Origin: Ulva prolifera
Taxonomy: Eukaryota > Chlorophyta > Ulvophyceae > Ulvales > Ulvaceae
Length of the DNA: 64,000 nucleotides
NCBI GenBank assembly: GCA_023078555.1
Contig: CM041196.1
Coordinates: forward strand, 10,620,985-10,684,984
Reading direction: 5' to 3'
In this document: piece after piece, positions 30,849 to 43,052 of the stretch
Numbering within the stretch: the stretch's first letter is position 1
Layout of the letters: each line of letters starts with the position of its first letter
Notes under the pieces: generated by a model
What the model saw: the letters and a program-made list of their open reading frames with translations, nothing else
What the model was told of the DNA's origin: nothing
The model's database searches: none
Position numbers and translations under genes: made by a program

Positions 30849-33560
30849 GCGGTGGCAATCTCAGTACATATCCCTTGCTCTCCGTGATCCACATGCTTGC
30901 ACAGTCGCGCCTTTTAATTCCCGTTTTTTTTTGTGGATGCTTCTGGTTCATTGCAGATTGTGCCCATACGAACCTCATCCGTGTTGATACAATTGTACAC
31001 ATGCACACCTTGGCCCACGGTTACATCCAACCCCGCCTGTAAACCATCGCATAGTTGCTCAGAACACATGCAATGTGATGCACTTACATGGTTCGCCCCC
31101 TTCAACCTCACGCCCAATTATACATGTAGGCAACATATTGAGTGCGCACAACCTCAAGCCGGCGTCGGCCACCCCAGCTGCCTCTGCCACTTGCTTCGCA
31201 CCGGGTCACGTGCTTGTATTCCTTGTGGCCCCCGGCCCGTCAATAGGCACGCCGCGTGGCTACGTCGGCAACACAGAGCATCCACGGTCACAGTTGTTGG
31301 CGCACGCACGCCGGCCCGTCGCAAAGATGGCCAAGTGGTTGAAGGACCATCATATCAACTTAGATTCCGTCATGCACACACCAATGTGTGCCATCCGCAA
31401 TCCGCGATGATGCAAGGTCGTGGTGGACCCTGCGTTGTGGTACAGAAACCCCAGAAACAAGTCGCACAAGATGATGGCGAAGATTGAGGATGTTGTTCGC
31501 AACCTTTTGCGTGTTCGTCACTAGCCTCATGATATTCGTGACCGAGATGATGTCTGTGGTTGACTTCATGGGGACACTGTGCCGTGCAATTTAGCCGGAC
31601 CCGCCCCGGGAGTGCCTCCGGAGCACTCGTCCACAATCCATTCTGTGACAAATTGAGCAATTTGCCGATTAGTCAATGTGGTGTCGCGCTCTGCGGCTCA
31701 TGGAAGTCGTGGCCAAAACGCGCTGTGATACACATATTGCTAGTTTAGTAAAAATGTGTTCACAGAGCGCTTGACCAGATGGTCCGCGCAGTCGTTGGTA
31801 TGTAACAAATTGAGTAGTGTTGCATATTTTGATTTTAGGTACCATGAGAATTGTGACATGTCGCTGCAAAATCTATCATCACACATAATCATGCACCTCG
31901 CTTTGCCCATTCTCCATTGCTGTTTGGGGTATAATGTCCCCAAATTGCGCAGACCATTGACAAACATCTTGCTTGCTGTTACTTGATACCTTAACCGCCA
32001 CTTTGGACAATTGATCGAACGCGAGTGATCATGGTGGGCACGGGCATGCTGCAAATTGCCATGCGGTTCAATGTAGTGGGCGACCGGTGCATGCGCTTTG
32101 CACACATACCACAAGCACCTTAAGTGTCCACCGATTCACTTGGCTGCGGCGAATTAATGCACATGATTGAATTTTGTAAAGATCATCCAGCGCCGTTTCG
32201 TCGCATTGCATACTTTGCGCACGAATTTTGTGCAGCACACAAGGAATTCTGACCGTACACACGTGCATGCACATGATAAGCGGCAAAATGCTCGAATGTT
32301 GCATTTGTGCATCATTCACTTCATGCACGATCCTACGGTGGGCTGTGGAAATGCTATGCAATCTAGTGACCAATGATGTTGCTACAAGCGACGTTACGTG
32401 CGTACCAACATCTGCTCGGCTGTCGATATTCAAGGTTGGTGTACATTCCTCGAAGAATACATATGGATTCATCAAGACCATTCCATTGTCTGTTGAAGGG
32501 TGGGTGCATATGCAACAACATAGCCTTTTGTGACAGCGTCATGGAGCAGAGCCCGGCTTTGCACCCACCATCAACGTTGAATTATTGAAACGGATAGGGC
32601 ATATTGCACGTGAGGCTTGTGGGATCCGTAGACATCCGTAGAAATGCGTTGCAATTTGAACACGTTGGGCGTGCGTGCCGTCATCGAATCCGCATCCGAT
32701 CTGCTTCACTTTTTACTGTCGTCCGCACTAACACTGCTGTGACGTGTGAATCGCATACGTGTCACGAAATCTACAGATGTTGCAAGGCGCCGCAGGTGCA
32801 CAGCTGCGCGGCCATGGCTAGCCACAGATCGTTCTTCGGTAGCGCATTTGTCGGAGATCCATCTTGTCGCGCAGAGTGTACGGCCGATCACGTCTGAAAA
32901 GAGAGCTCCGCGTCCACACATGCAAACGCTCACATCCATGACATCTCAGAGAATTGTTTCGTCTGACAGCCGCACGCAGCAGAAGCGCACCATCTGGGCA
33001 GACAGGTATTGGCGTGCTTGCGTCACGTGCTGATGCCGAGCAAGGCGGCTTGAGGTGCAGTCACTTACATTGTGAATCAATGCAATGCATTCGATAGATG
33101 TGCACGAATGTACCTTGAGGCAACTCAGTAGTCGTCTGGGAGGTGTGAAGACTATATACGCATCGTCTCTGCAGGGGCTTCCGTGTTTAATGGGTCCCTG
33201 ATGTGTACAAGTACTGATCGTGATGCTTCATGGGCTAGCCTTGTTTCTCTTACAGCATGGGCAATTACGCTCAATAAAACCAATTTTGCTGCTCAATCCG
33301 AGCGGGTGGGAATGTTCAAAGTCGATCATGGAGCTGTGGCGGCGTTGGTTTTAGTTCGTAAGCTCTCCATATCCTCATGTAGTGTGATGTGTGGCATGTG
33401 AATGCGGCATCACAAAGAATACCATCACGGAGCATCGTGCTAAGCACACCAAGAACGTCAGTGAGAAGGCTCCCCTTGAGCATGACGCTCCGCTAACAAT
33501 CTCATTCACGCAAAAACAACGTGCAGATCGCTGACCCGTCAGATGCCCCAACACAGCCCC
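30849..33560. other. Long unassigned stretch with short decayed protein-like pieces
   Basis: No gene is supported. Short protein-like pieces occur near 31330-31410 (a MAKWLKDHHINLD stretch) and 32164-32250 (FCKDHPAPFRRIAYFAHEFC), but no frame joins them. They may be remnants of a transposase. The remainder shows only short overlapping frames. Confidence 0.3.
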
Positions 33561-33565
33561 CCAAA

Positions 33566-33585
33566 CCCCCCCCCCCCCCCCCCCC
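33566..33585 (+). repeat. C20 homopolymer within a C-rich tract
   Basis: Twenty consecutive C, flanked by AAA and ACCCC. The opposite strand is a potential G-quadruplex former. Confidence 0.95.
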
Positions 33586-34004
33586 ACCCCTAACCCAAAG
33601 CGCTCGCACAGGAGCCCTACCACGGTAACGTGCTTCCCAAACCGTGCTGACAGCAACCGGAAATGCTCTGTAACCAGAACCGCAGCTCTGTGATTGCGAG
33701 CTCACCTAGTGCAACTTCGCATGAATAATTCAGCCACAGAAACGCCTCTCGCGCCACTGCTTCCGCCCGCACCGTCGCACGTTGCTTCAGCGGCAATGAT
33801 GCAGCCCCCCACATGAGCCCGCGAGCAAATACTACCACCCCATGGCACGCCGGCCGGAACACGACCAGCTTGGACACTACCCGAGCGAGTGCCCTGCCCT
33901 CCACCCGCCGGTGTGTCCATAGAAGTTCCGTTGCCAACATCTTGAAGCTCATCCTTCTTCGTGTATCCCCATGTGCACTTGCCTTAGGCGCTACGAGGCA
34001 TTTT

Positions 34005-34290
34005 CGCAATATTCGGATGCTGATTTCACAAATGACAAAGGCCTTAAAAGTGTAAGTGGTCTAATCCTAAGGGTCTATGGCAACACTGTATTTTGGAGGT
34101 CGAAGCGATAGCCTGCCATTTCTTGTGATCCAACCGAGACTGAGTTGATCACTGTGAGTAGTGCATTAAACGAGTTGACGTGGGCCAAACAGCTTTTGTT
34201 AGATCTGCATCTTCTTCCAGAAAACACTGTGCTTTGAGGAAAAGATAGGAGTGCGCATGTAGTAGCCAACAACCCAATCTCTAGTGACTC
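34005..34290 (+). pseudogene. Fragment of copia RNase H (element 1/3-like)
   Basis: The fragment aligns with element 1 near 15370-15650: YSDADFTNDKGLKSVSGLIL, then VYGNTVFWRSKR, then a broken TETELITVSSALNELTWAKQ and DLHLLPEN. Stops interrupt it after the WRSKR block and near 34236. No LTR or other domain accompanies it. It is an isolated truncated fragment. Confidence 0.85.
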
Positions 34291-34299
34291 GAGTGCTGT

Positions 34300-35273
34300 C
34301 GCCGTCTCCGACCACGTTAGGCGACCAACACTCGGCTCCAGCGACGGGAGCTTGCGCCCGCGTCAACACCGACGGTATATTGGACTAGGCGACGTGGACC
34401 GCGCTGCCTCGCAACTTCGTGCGCCTTTCGGAGGATCGGCAGAAGTCCATCCGGAGCAGCCGCCCCGACTTGTTCAATCTGGTGACGGGGTTGCCTATCG
34501 GTTTCGGTGATTGGGGCAGATCTGCCCAGCGCGACTCCTTCATAGTCTATAAGGACCACCCTCTGAAACCAGATTGTGGTGAAGGGTCAGGCACGCGAGT
34601 CAGCCTGCTATTCCTAGGTGTAACATCAAACACTTCTGCCACAATCCGTATTCGCTATGGGTTCCTTACAACAAATGACGCAACAAGAGCTCCCGCGTGC
34701 GATTGTACAGGATTCGCAAGCAGCACGCTCTGATTTGATGCAGTCCATTCAGACACTGTTAGCACAAGCCACCACACACACTAGTATGATGAATCGTGTG
34801 AGTGAACAACAAGCAGGCATCCGAACTGCCCTCCAGCAAAATGAGGACAGACAACGTGAATTGCATGATGCATTACTTAAAGAGATTCGTGCTCTCTGCA
34901 ACAATGTCATTTCCCCGTCGCGAGTTGCAGTAGCTGAATCGACCGCCCAAGCGGAGTCTAGTTTGGTGTTGGCAGCGGTGTCCGCGCGCGTCCAGGCGTT
35001 GGCCGACGTCAGCATTGGTCCCACCTCTGCGATGTCTGCGCCATATGTATCCAGCAGCAGCCTTTCCCCTCTGGTCACAGACATTGATCTGCTTGATTTC
35101 ACTAGTGGCTTGCCGCACGCATCGTCTGGCTTGCCGGCGTATTACCTTCCGGTGTCGGCGGTGATGCCGCCGCGTGTGCCTTCGCAGACCTCGTGTGCGT
35201 CTCCGGTGCATGCCGCGGCATCAAAGCCACCGGCACCAGGTGCAGTTGCGATCGTCCACGCAGAAGACACATG
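34300..35273 (+). CDS. Unassigned gag-like family, copy 2; 205-codon frame at 34657-35274
   Basis: The upstream part (34412-34620) matches copies 1 and 3 and reads FVRLSEDRQKSIRSSRPDLF, then LVTGLPIGFGDWG. The frame from the ATG at 34657 starts MGSLQQMTQQELPRAIV. It has a long helical, Gln/Arg-rich stretch (residues 1-100; coiled-coil-like around EQQAGIRTALQQNEDRQREL) and then a Ser/Pro-rich tail. Helix plus disordered tail is common in retrotransposon gag N-termini, but no signature motif is present. Frames continue in other phases to about 36065. The family is not recognised. Confidence 0.45.
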
Positions 35274-35298
35274 AACACGGGCAGAGGCAAAAGCTTCG

Positions 35299-36065
35299 AT
35301 GCTTTCTGATGGTCTCACCTCAGACGACGCCGCCGTTACAGAACTCATGACAATGCTCGATTCCGCGGACGATGAGAAAAATCGTTCCCCAATGCCAAGC
35401 TTTGGCCGAATTTTGGGGGAACAACTTGAGTGGACAAGTAGTTTCAATTTGTGCACGGCGTCACGGACGTTGGTGACTTGCTGGCGCGCGCCCACGAGAC
35501 TGTTGTGAAGCTTCGCGCATTTGCTGCACGGTTGCGTTGCCGGGGGTTATTTCGGACAGGTGGATACATGCCAGCTTGCCATGTTCCCTGTAGAATTCCA
35601 CGTGCGCTTGAGCGCGTCCAGCGATGCGAATCGCACCCCGGACACCTGGTTGCGTTTAGTGCGGTCCAACTTTCAAGACAAACATTTGGAGTTGTCCACA
35701 AGCCTCACTGTGCTTCCATACCGGCACATGCAACAGCCGGGCAAACTGTTCACGCGTCACATAGATGATAATGTGCGTGTGTATAGATAGCACAACGTGC
35801 GCGCCAAAGTTACCCAGGCGATATACATAACGTTATTATGTGGTACACATCGCACCGACATGCTCGGTCGCGTGTACCATACTGTGGCTCGCAAACACTT
35901 GCTTCAGCAGGGCATCACAAAGATGTCAAACGAGTATAACTTGGGGGATGTAGAGCCCATTCGCGCGTTGTGCCATATGCTTGATCGTGAGCAAGCCGAG
36001 CATACAGTACAGCCCCGGCGTGCTTCGGTAGCTTCGGTAGCGTGCTTCGGTAGCATCACGTCGTA
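35299..36065 (+). pseudogene. Continuation of the gag-like family copy 2, frameshifted
   Basis: Protein-like stretches in successive phases: 35299-35460 (SDDAAVTELMTMLDSADDEK), 35461-35560 (DVGDLLARAHETVVKLRAFA), 35575-35790 (FPVEFHVRLSASSDANRTPD, then WLRLVRSNFQDKHLEL) and 35797-36066 (DMLGRVYHTVARKHLLQQGI). The order and style fit a gag capsid-like region, but frameshifts separate the pieces. No zinc knuckle or catalytic motif is seen. Tandem CTTCGGTAGC units lie near 36020-36055. Confidence 0.4.
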
Positions 36066-36232
36066 GAGCTCCTTGATCTCATCTGTCTCCCCCGGACTTG
36101 ACCCGTCTGCCCCGTTGCTCGGCACCCTCGTCGCCACAACACCCTGCCCCCCCAGCGACCCTCCCTGCAGCCCTATGAAGTTCCCCCGCCCCAATGCTGC
36201 TTCGGCCTGATGCACTCCCACTCCCGGAACCC

Positions 36233-36272
36233 GTGCCATCATGCGCGTCGCCGTGCCATCATGCGCGTCGAG
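36233..36272 (+). repeat. Two tandem copies of a 20-bp unit
   Basis: CCGTGCCATCATGCGCGTCG occurs twice in a row, at the 3' end of the minus-strand frame described next. Confidence 0.85.
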
Positions 36273-37130
36273 TCCTCTGAGGTGGAGGCGCCGGGTAGCG
36301 CGGCGGCTCCCGAGATCGAAAGCGCACTGCGGCAGGCGGCGTCGGCGACTTGTGCCGTCCTCTTCGGGCATCTGTGGCTCGCAAGGCGTCCTCGCCGCGA
36401 GCATGCACCTCACTGGCAACAAAAGCCCGTATTTCCTCCATGGAGAGGCTGGGCCGATCCGACCTGGAGCCGCGCATCCCCCCCATCCCTCCGTCATGCA
36501 TTCCGAAGCCAGAGAGCTGTCCAGACCCCCTCCCAGCACTATCCGCCCTGCCTTTGTAGACGAGCGGATTGCGGTCTGTGTCGAAGATGGCCCCGCACAC
36601 GCCCGTGAAGTGCTTGCCGCTAGTGTCCTTGGCTCCGCACCGGAAGCACTTGCTGGTCTGCGCCGCCTTCATGATTTCCTCGCGGGACACCGGCAGCCAC
36701 GCTGCCTGCCTCATTTGTTCAGGGGACGCGGGCAACGGGGGAACACGCGTCACATCGCTGCTGAACAGGCTCTCGAGCACAGATGTCGTCTCCGCATGCC
36801 GCTTCCTCTCCGGCCCGGATGCCGTCTCTTCATGATGCATCAGTGCTGAGAGGGGCCCCGCGAACTCGCGGTGGACCGCCACCTTCACCCATGCCTCCGT
36901 GCGCTCCGCCGCCTCATCCGCCGACAGCTGCAGCTCCTCATTGGGGTCCAGAAGCAGCCGCATACCGCGGCCAAAGCGGTCCCACGTCGCCGACGTAGCC
37001 GGGTGGACTGCCAGAGTCCCCGTTGACGTCCCCGCTGAAACCTCCCGGTTAAACAACTCCAGGGCCCCCTGTTCCTCCTCTGAGCGACGCTCACATCGGC
37101 TGGAATCTCCACCCCCAGTTGGCGGCTAGA
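36259..37130 (-). CDS. Hypothetical protein with an elongated zinc-knuckle-like motif
   Basis: A GC-rich minus-strand frame. The listed ATG at 37056 gives 265 residues, but the same phase stays open upstream to about 37130, where a TAG lies inside a CAGCTGTCTAG sequence that could be a splice acceptor, so the start is uncertain. Residues about 137-154 read CFRCGAKDTSGKHFTGVC, which is C-X2-C-X8-H-X4-C: a zinc-knuckle-like pattern with a longer loop than the retroviral C-X2-C-X4-H-X4-C. A Gly/Met-rich segment and an Arg/Pro-rich basic tail follow. This would fit a gag or nucleic-acid-binding protein; the family is not recognised. The opposite strand also has long frames because of the GC bias. 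Confidence 0.45.
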
Positions 37131-37469
37131 CAGCTGTGGTCGCGGTAGCCCATCGACCCATGTCCGCTTCCCGCCCCCGGTGGATCGCCATGCGGCGCCC
37201 GCTGAGGCGCTCTCCGCGACCATCGCGCGAAGTGTGACCCTGAATTTGCGCGCCCCTTGGAAGCTACAGTCCGGCCCAACGTCGGTTGTATGAGGACCCG
37301 AAATCCCTGCTCCCCCTGTAACCCTCCCCAAGAACCCATGGGGCAGCCCAGCCCACCCCATTCCCGAGAGCCCCTCCGCCAGCCCCGGGAAGCAGCCATG
37401 GCTTACCCTGAACCTGTGACTTGAACTGAGTTGAAGCCCCGCCACATGCAGCGCGGCGGCATGCATGCT

Positions 37470-38130
37470 ACATGTGTGTTACAGATACGTGGCACACGGG
37501 AAACGGGCCTGGTGTCATGTAGACTTGCACAGGCTGTTCATGCCACAAGGTCAACTGAAGCCGAACCCAATGCATGGAAAATTGGTCTCGGCCACAAAGC
37601 CGCCGCTACACCTATTGTGATGTGTACATCCATGAGTGCTGCTCACGATGAAGGAAACATGCATTATGACAATGCGTTCAAACTGTGAGCATAGCTGGCA
37701 TGCTGTCGACACATCTCTGCAAGCTTGCGGGTCACAACCGTCTGCAAGGCATATCACATAGCTACACAGGCGCTCGTGTATTCCTCCGATCATCTCCGAG
37801 GCGTATCACCCTCAAGCTTCATGTGCATGTCATGCGCCAATGCTTGCTTGTCGACACTAAGTGACAGCTATTGTGCCGGTACCCGTGTCCGGCAGCGGAA
37901 GCTAGTCTGTCACGAGTCATGACAAACCGTGTGTCGAAGACAATCCGTGCGACATACGGAGAGGCTGCGCGAGTGTAGCTGAGACAATTCCGCAGCGCTG
38001 GATCTGGCCTCCGTGTACTCACTATCTACTCGATTGAATACTCTCGAGGAACACATAACTTTGCAGAGACTGCACCGCAGCCGCGGGAACGCCTGCGCCA
38101 CGCTCTCTCGCTTCAGCTCTGTTCGATAAG
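37470..38130. other. Unassigned DNA upstream of the CACTA transposase
   Basis: No gene is supported. CACTATCTACTCG near 38018 and CACTAAGTGACAG near 37855 begin with CACTA and could mark a CACTA-element end, but no matching inverted end was confirmed. Confidence 0.25.
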
Positions 38131-38680
38131 TCGATATCCATGAGGGCTATGCCACAATATCACGGCCAGAAGCAAACCAAGTTTGAGCAATGCGACATAC
38201 CTGACGATAATTTGAGCCAAGAAGTGACTGAAGCTGAGCCTGAACTCCCGCTTCGACGGCCGAGTCGAGGTCACGTTCGTCTGCAGCGAGTAGCTGCTCG
38301 CCGCGACCAGGCTGCCTCCCCGTCGGCACGATCTCCTACTCTTGACCAGACTGAGCTTCTGCGATGTCGCTTCGTGGAGGTGAAGCAGCCCGGGCCTGAC
38401 CCGAGGGTCCACATCGCCCCCGGCCTGCCTTCCTGGCTCCAACACGTCGCGTCGATTCGCTGGCCTTGTCCCCTCTAACAACTTCATTAGCTGCACGAGT
38501 CCTAGCCATATTTAACACGGGGAAGTCGAAAAACAGCAGCTGCTCAAACCAGACGACGCAGCTCCAGCCGTGACCCCGCAATCAGTTTACTAAAGCTTGA
38601 CCGACGAACTGAGCTGAAGAAGAGCCATCCGCTGCACAGTACAAAACTCTCTTGCGTGACGAGCTCCGCAGCTTCTCGGC

Positions 38681-41600
38681 ATGAAGCGTGAGATGCGGGG
38701 ACTGCAACCAGCTCCCCCACTAGCGCCGTCTCCCACTCCGTCCGTGCCGGAAGAGGCTTTCGAAGAGCTGAAGCAACTGCTGCATGAAGATTTCGCAGAG
38801 CACTCCGACGAGGTGCTCGCCCATGCTCCTTGTTCCCTATCTCCTCGTTCTGTGCGGGCGGTAGCTGTTTTTCTATCAGTGCCACCTTGGTTTCATACGT
38901 TATCCTTGATCGGCGGTCGCGCACAGTCTGGTGCAAATGTGCAGATGCGTCTACGGGGAGGCGTGGACGATATCGTTCAGGCATTCGCGCAAGGTGTGTT
39001 TCCACCTGGGTTTGAAGATGACATGCCTGAGGAAATGGTCGAGGCGGATGATCTTCGTGATGGTAACGAGGATGCACCGGCTCAGGAGGGTGGTGTGGCC
39101 CCGCCAGGGCCTCTAGGAGGGCCCGGGCCCCCGGGAGGAGCAGACCCCGGAGAGGCCGGCGAGCCCAGAGCGCGTCGCGCTCTTCCGAAGCAACCTGTAG
39201 CCAAGTTTTACTGGGAGGTCGCCAACGAGGCACGGCATCCTGGTACACAGATGACCGTGCCCCAAGCCGTGTACGCTGCGTTAAAGATCAAGGTGGATTA
39301 TAATATACATGATCTGGCATTTGATTCCATGATCAAGTTTGCTGCAGCGATCCTACCCTCAGGGGTGCTTCTTCTTACCGGGGTGCGATCAGAGATGCGT
39401 GCTGCATGTCGAAGTACACTCTTCCTGCGACAGCTCTTTTTGGCGTGCCGCCAGGGTACGATAGTGTGTGGTGCAGTAGCTGGCATTTGATGAAAGCGGT
39501 CGCTGGTGTCCAACGGGCGGATCAATTCTGTCATCACATGTGTGCCAATCCACTCTGTGCGTACGTGTTCCCGGACCTGGAGAAAGGCCAGTGGGAGGCT
39601 CCTCAACATGAGTGCTGCCCGGAATGCTGCATGCGTCGGTTCAAGTATGTGGGTGGCCGCCTGGCCCCACGGAGGCGGTGTGGATCGACCGGACTTTGAT
39701 TGTTGCCTTCCCAATTACACACAAGACCGTCGGCATCACATGAGTCTGTTCCTGGTCGGTGTGGACTATCCGAATGACACGGCGATGCATCGCAGGTTTT
39801 GGGACTTTGGCCTGGTGCAGGCTGTCAGACATGTTTGCAGACCCAAAATTCCGGGGTTACACAGACCCTAGCAGCTACTTCTCCTCCGCAGCCTTCCGTA
39901 CATTTAATGATGAATGTCAAGGCAGGGTCGGGCAAGGTCGCCCCTTGAATGTCAGTCCAACTATAATGTTGCAGTTTGGCGGCGATGGGGTTTCATTGTT
40001 GAACTTCGGCCAGCATTCGGCAACTGTCATTGGAGTAAGGTGTGAGGAGTTGCCGCCTGGATTCGCCCATTCTACTCTCGCCTGGCGCCCGGTCATTATT
40101 GTGGAGGGTCCAAAGGAGCCAAGTATTCTGTCTGCCATAATGGCCCATACTATCCGGGCCTTGCAGGAACATGGGCCGGTGGCGATGGCAGGTGTGTCCT
40201 CTTCCACTATCGTTTGTGGTGTGTGCAGTGTTATGTATGGTGTTGTGAATGCGTATGGACTGATTCATCCTGTAGGTTTGTACTCACCGCCAACACCTGT
40301 GGAGTTATTCAAAGACACAGCACATCCAACCAAGTCCATTGTGGCTTACCCGGGCGCAACGGGGGTTCATTGGTGATGTCCCATTCACTGCCCTGGTCGC
40401 CAATGCTTGTAATCACTCAAGTACGAAGGCCTGTAAGTACTGCTTCTTACTGGGACAATCTTTCAATGACGCTGAGGAAAACGTGGGGACTGTGCGCTTC
40501 TGTGGGTGCAACCCGGATGCTACAACAGTGAAAGCCCATGTTTTTGATGCAGCAGGTGAGTGGCCGGAAGTCCCAACTTGTTTCGTGGGTGATGACCTTC
40601 GATTCGACAAGCAGAAGGCAGATTCCCTGAAGATCACTCCGGAATTACAGCTACTGAGAGAGCAGAGTGCCTTGGACGAACATGCTGCTGCTAGACCTGT
40701 GTACCCCCCTCCTCCTCGTCCAGAATCTGCCCGAGACGGAAATCAGGCTCAGGTGGAATGGAATGGGAACGTGGTGTGCTCTTACCAAAGCCCGCAATTT
40801 GTGTCCCATCTTATACTTGTGTCGAGGTGGCAGTCTTACGGCAGTTTTGTGGGTGCAGCTGGCATGACAGCATTTGAGGCCCAGATAAACAAGTTGTAGG
40901 CGTATTGGCTCCACATGCCCAGGTGTCTTTGCGGACGTCCCTGGCTTCAGGTCGGTTCCTCTTATCCTCTATAATTGATGTTTACTGATGCAGTCAGTAC
41001 ATGTTGTGGCAGATGTTGTGGGATATCCATATCTGGGGATCCAAGAATATAGATGACATAATCAAGGGAGTTGTCATCTAACGAAGGTCTCGTTGCTTCA
41101 GGTGAGCCGCAGTGGTAGAGCATGTCGTGTGTACTCAGAAGGTCACCGGTTCAATTATTACTTTCATTTCTGCCACGCGACTTAACGCGGCGGCAAGGTA
41201 CGCTCCCCTCCACGTCATCATGCAAAATCAGCATGCTTACCAGCTCAGGCACGCGCATTACCCCCTGTGCACCCTCGATGAGACTAACCAGCGTCTTGAC
41301 AGCAGAGGTGCGACTGCACTGTATTGCAGGTATGACTTGTTCTATCATTTCTCCGTCGCTCATGCGCTTCTGTATGGAGTATGCAAGGATTTCTGGAAGC
41401 TGGTGCTGCGGAAGTCTTCCGAGGTCCTTCAATATGGCCTGGAGGTATGGTTGAACAGAGCCGCCAAGGATCAGATGCAACGCATCTTACAGTCCGTGCG
41501 ATTGACCACATCCTTCAGTTCCACTGCAAAGGACATTACCAAGTACGTGCCTGTAGAACCCCCATCTGTTTACCTAGTGCATATTTTCCAGCTGGTGTGA

Positions 41601-42686
41601 ATCCCACTCAAATGCGGTAATCACCATTCGTTGAAGTACCATCATGGTGGATGTAGGGATGTGCTCGCCATGTCCATGTCGGACTGGCAAGTCTTCATCT
41701 CGGTGCTTTCGCCCATTGTGTGTTCGCATGCTGGGTTCCCCCATGCCGTTATGGACCTGGGGGAACCACTGCGCAACGCGTTACTGTACTTCACCATGTA
41801 TCATCAGGGCCAGGACACAGAGGAACGCCTGCATACAACACAGGAGTCGCTTATGGAGTATGCAATGCTGGCAGAGAAGACCTTGAGTGTGCACAAGTTG
41901 ATGACACTGCAGCTTCACTCTGTTGTTGTTCACCTGGCGGACATGGTTCGGGCTTACCGGCCATCTGCATATCAGATGGAATTTTGGGTGGAGCGCATGA
42001 TGCAGGACTTGAAGCGTGTGTTTAAGTACTGGACTTCATGCAGTCCCGAGTTGGTTGCAGTGAATGGATGGTTACTGAGAAGCGCACTGTTGCGCATGTC
42101 TGGCGCCATACCGGGAGTGGACGCCTTGCTGAAGAAGATCAATCCGAAGGCGATGACAGGGCAGATTCTCAACCGTGACCAACATGACCAAGAAGGGAAC
42201 ATTCTCATAGGGGCTCTGTGTGCTGCCAGCGATGCCAAGGTATTCCAGGGTCGGGTGGGGCGCCGTCAGGACTACCAGGTGTTTTGTACATTTAATCTGG
42301 ACGGGGGTGGGGTGGAGCTTACAGTGCTGAAGGTTCACGGATTGGCTTTGATTTCGGGGCCCGCGGGCGACGGCGGCGGGGTTCAGGAAGAGGGCGGACC
42401 AATGTGGCCCAAGAAGGTGGCTTTCGGGAGTATGGCGACATGTGTCGTTGTGCATGGCAGGGGGGTGTGCACAGAATATCATGATGGGCCTGCACGAGAG
42501 GATGGACCCGGTCAAATGTACACCGCGCCGGACGTTCTGGAGCCGTTGCAGACGCCCGGTTTCCCCGGGGGCTGGTACCCATACACAGTCGAGTTGAAAC
42601 ATATTAGGTGTACTGTACTGGAAGCTACATTGCCTGAAGGAACTATGGTGTTCCTGCCATATGTGCCGATGTCCAGTCATGGGTAG
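38681..42686 (+). CDS. CACTA (En/Spm) transposase gene, tnp2 / Transposase_21 type, multi-exon
   Basis: Successive frames give the full order of a CACTA transposase. First is an acidic and Gly/Pro-rich N-terminus with NIHDLAFDSMIKFAAAILPS (38681-39370). Next is a Cys-rich segment, CHHMCANPLCAY, then CCPECCMRRF (39406-39690). The core (39800-40270) has DMFADPKF, LQFGGDGVSLLN with a candidate catalytic Asp (39984), ELPPGF and IIVEGPKEPS. GFIGDVPFTALVANACNH with a second candidate Asp (40375) and CKYCFLLGQ follow. Then come VAHALLYGVCKDFW (41330-41540) and a DUF4218-like block, LQLHSVVVHLADMVRAYRPS, then VERMMQDLKR (about 41910-42030). A DUF4216-like end closes it. GT-AG introns are plausible (for example CAAG/GTACGT at 41541). 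It would cut and paste a CACTA transposon. Exact exon borders are not determined. Confidence 0.8.
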
Positions 42687-42689
42687 ATG

Positions 42690-43050
42690 GTGTAATACTA
42701 CGTGACAATCAATATTAATGCATAGCTGTGTTTCGTGTGTTGGAGTCTACTTGCCACATATCTCTGGTCCGACGGGTGTGGCAGAGTGCACATGCATAGC
42801 CAGCTTATGCCATATACAATGGCCCGGGCCCCAAGTGGGCGACCTATGTGGGCTTTTAGTGTTGGGGGTCGATGTATTACACAACTCCTATCGCATGATA
42901 CCGGACGTTAGACCTTTCCAAATCCAATCAGTGCATGTACGTGTATGCTCCGCGTTGTAGCTGCGATCGCGATGCCTGATGGCGATGGATGTCCTTGTGC
43001 GTTAAGGCACCCGGACAGAGCAAATACATTTAATGTTATTCAATGATCAC
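42690..43050. other. Spacer between the CACTA transposase and the next coding blocks
   Basis: Short frames only. It probably contains the 3' end of the transposase transcript and perhaps the start of the next one. Confidence 0.3.
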
Positions 43051-43052
43051 CC

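Noticed and set aside
37855-38030. CACTA-starting motifs as the left end of the CACTA element
   Set aside because: CACTAAGTG and CACTATCTA are too short to call, they do not match the 47479 motif beyond CACTAT, and no 3-bp target duplication was confirmed.
38544-39248. 234-codon minus-strand frame opposite the CACTA transposase start
   Set aside because: The plus strand continues into recognisable tnp2 motifs; the minus frame is Arg/Pro/Leu-rich, as expected for a shadow of GC-rich coding DNA.
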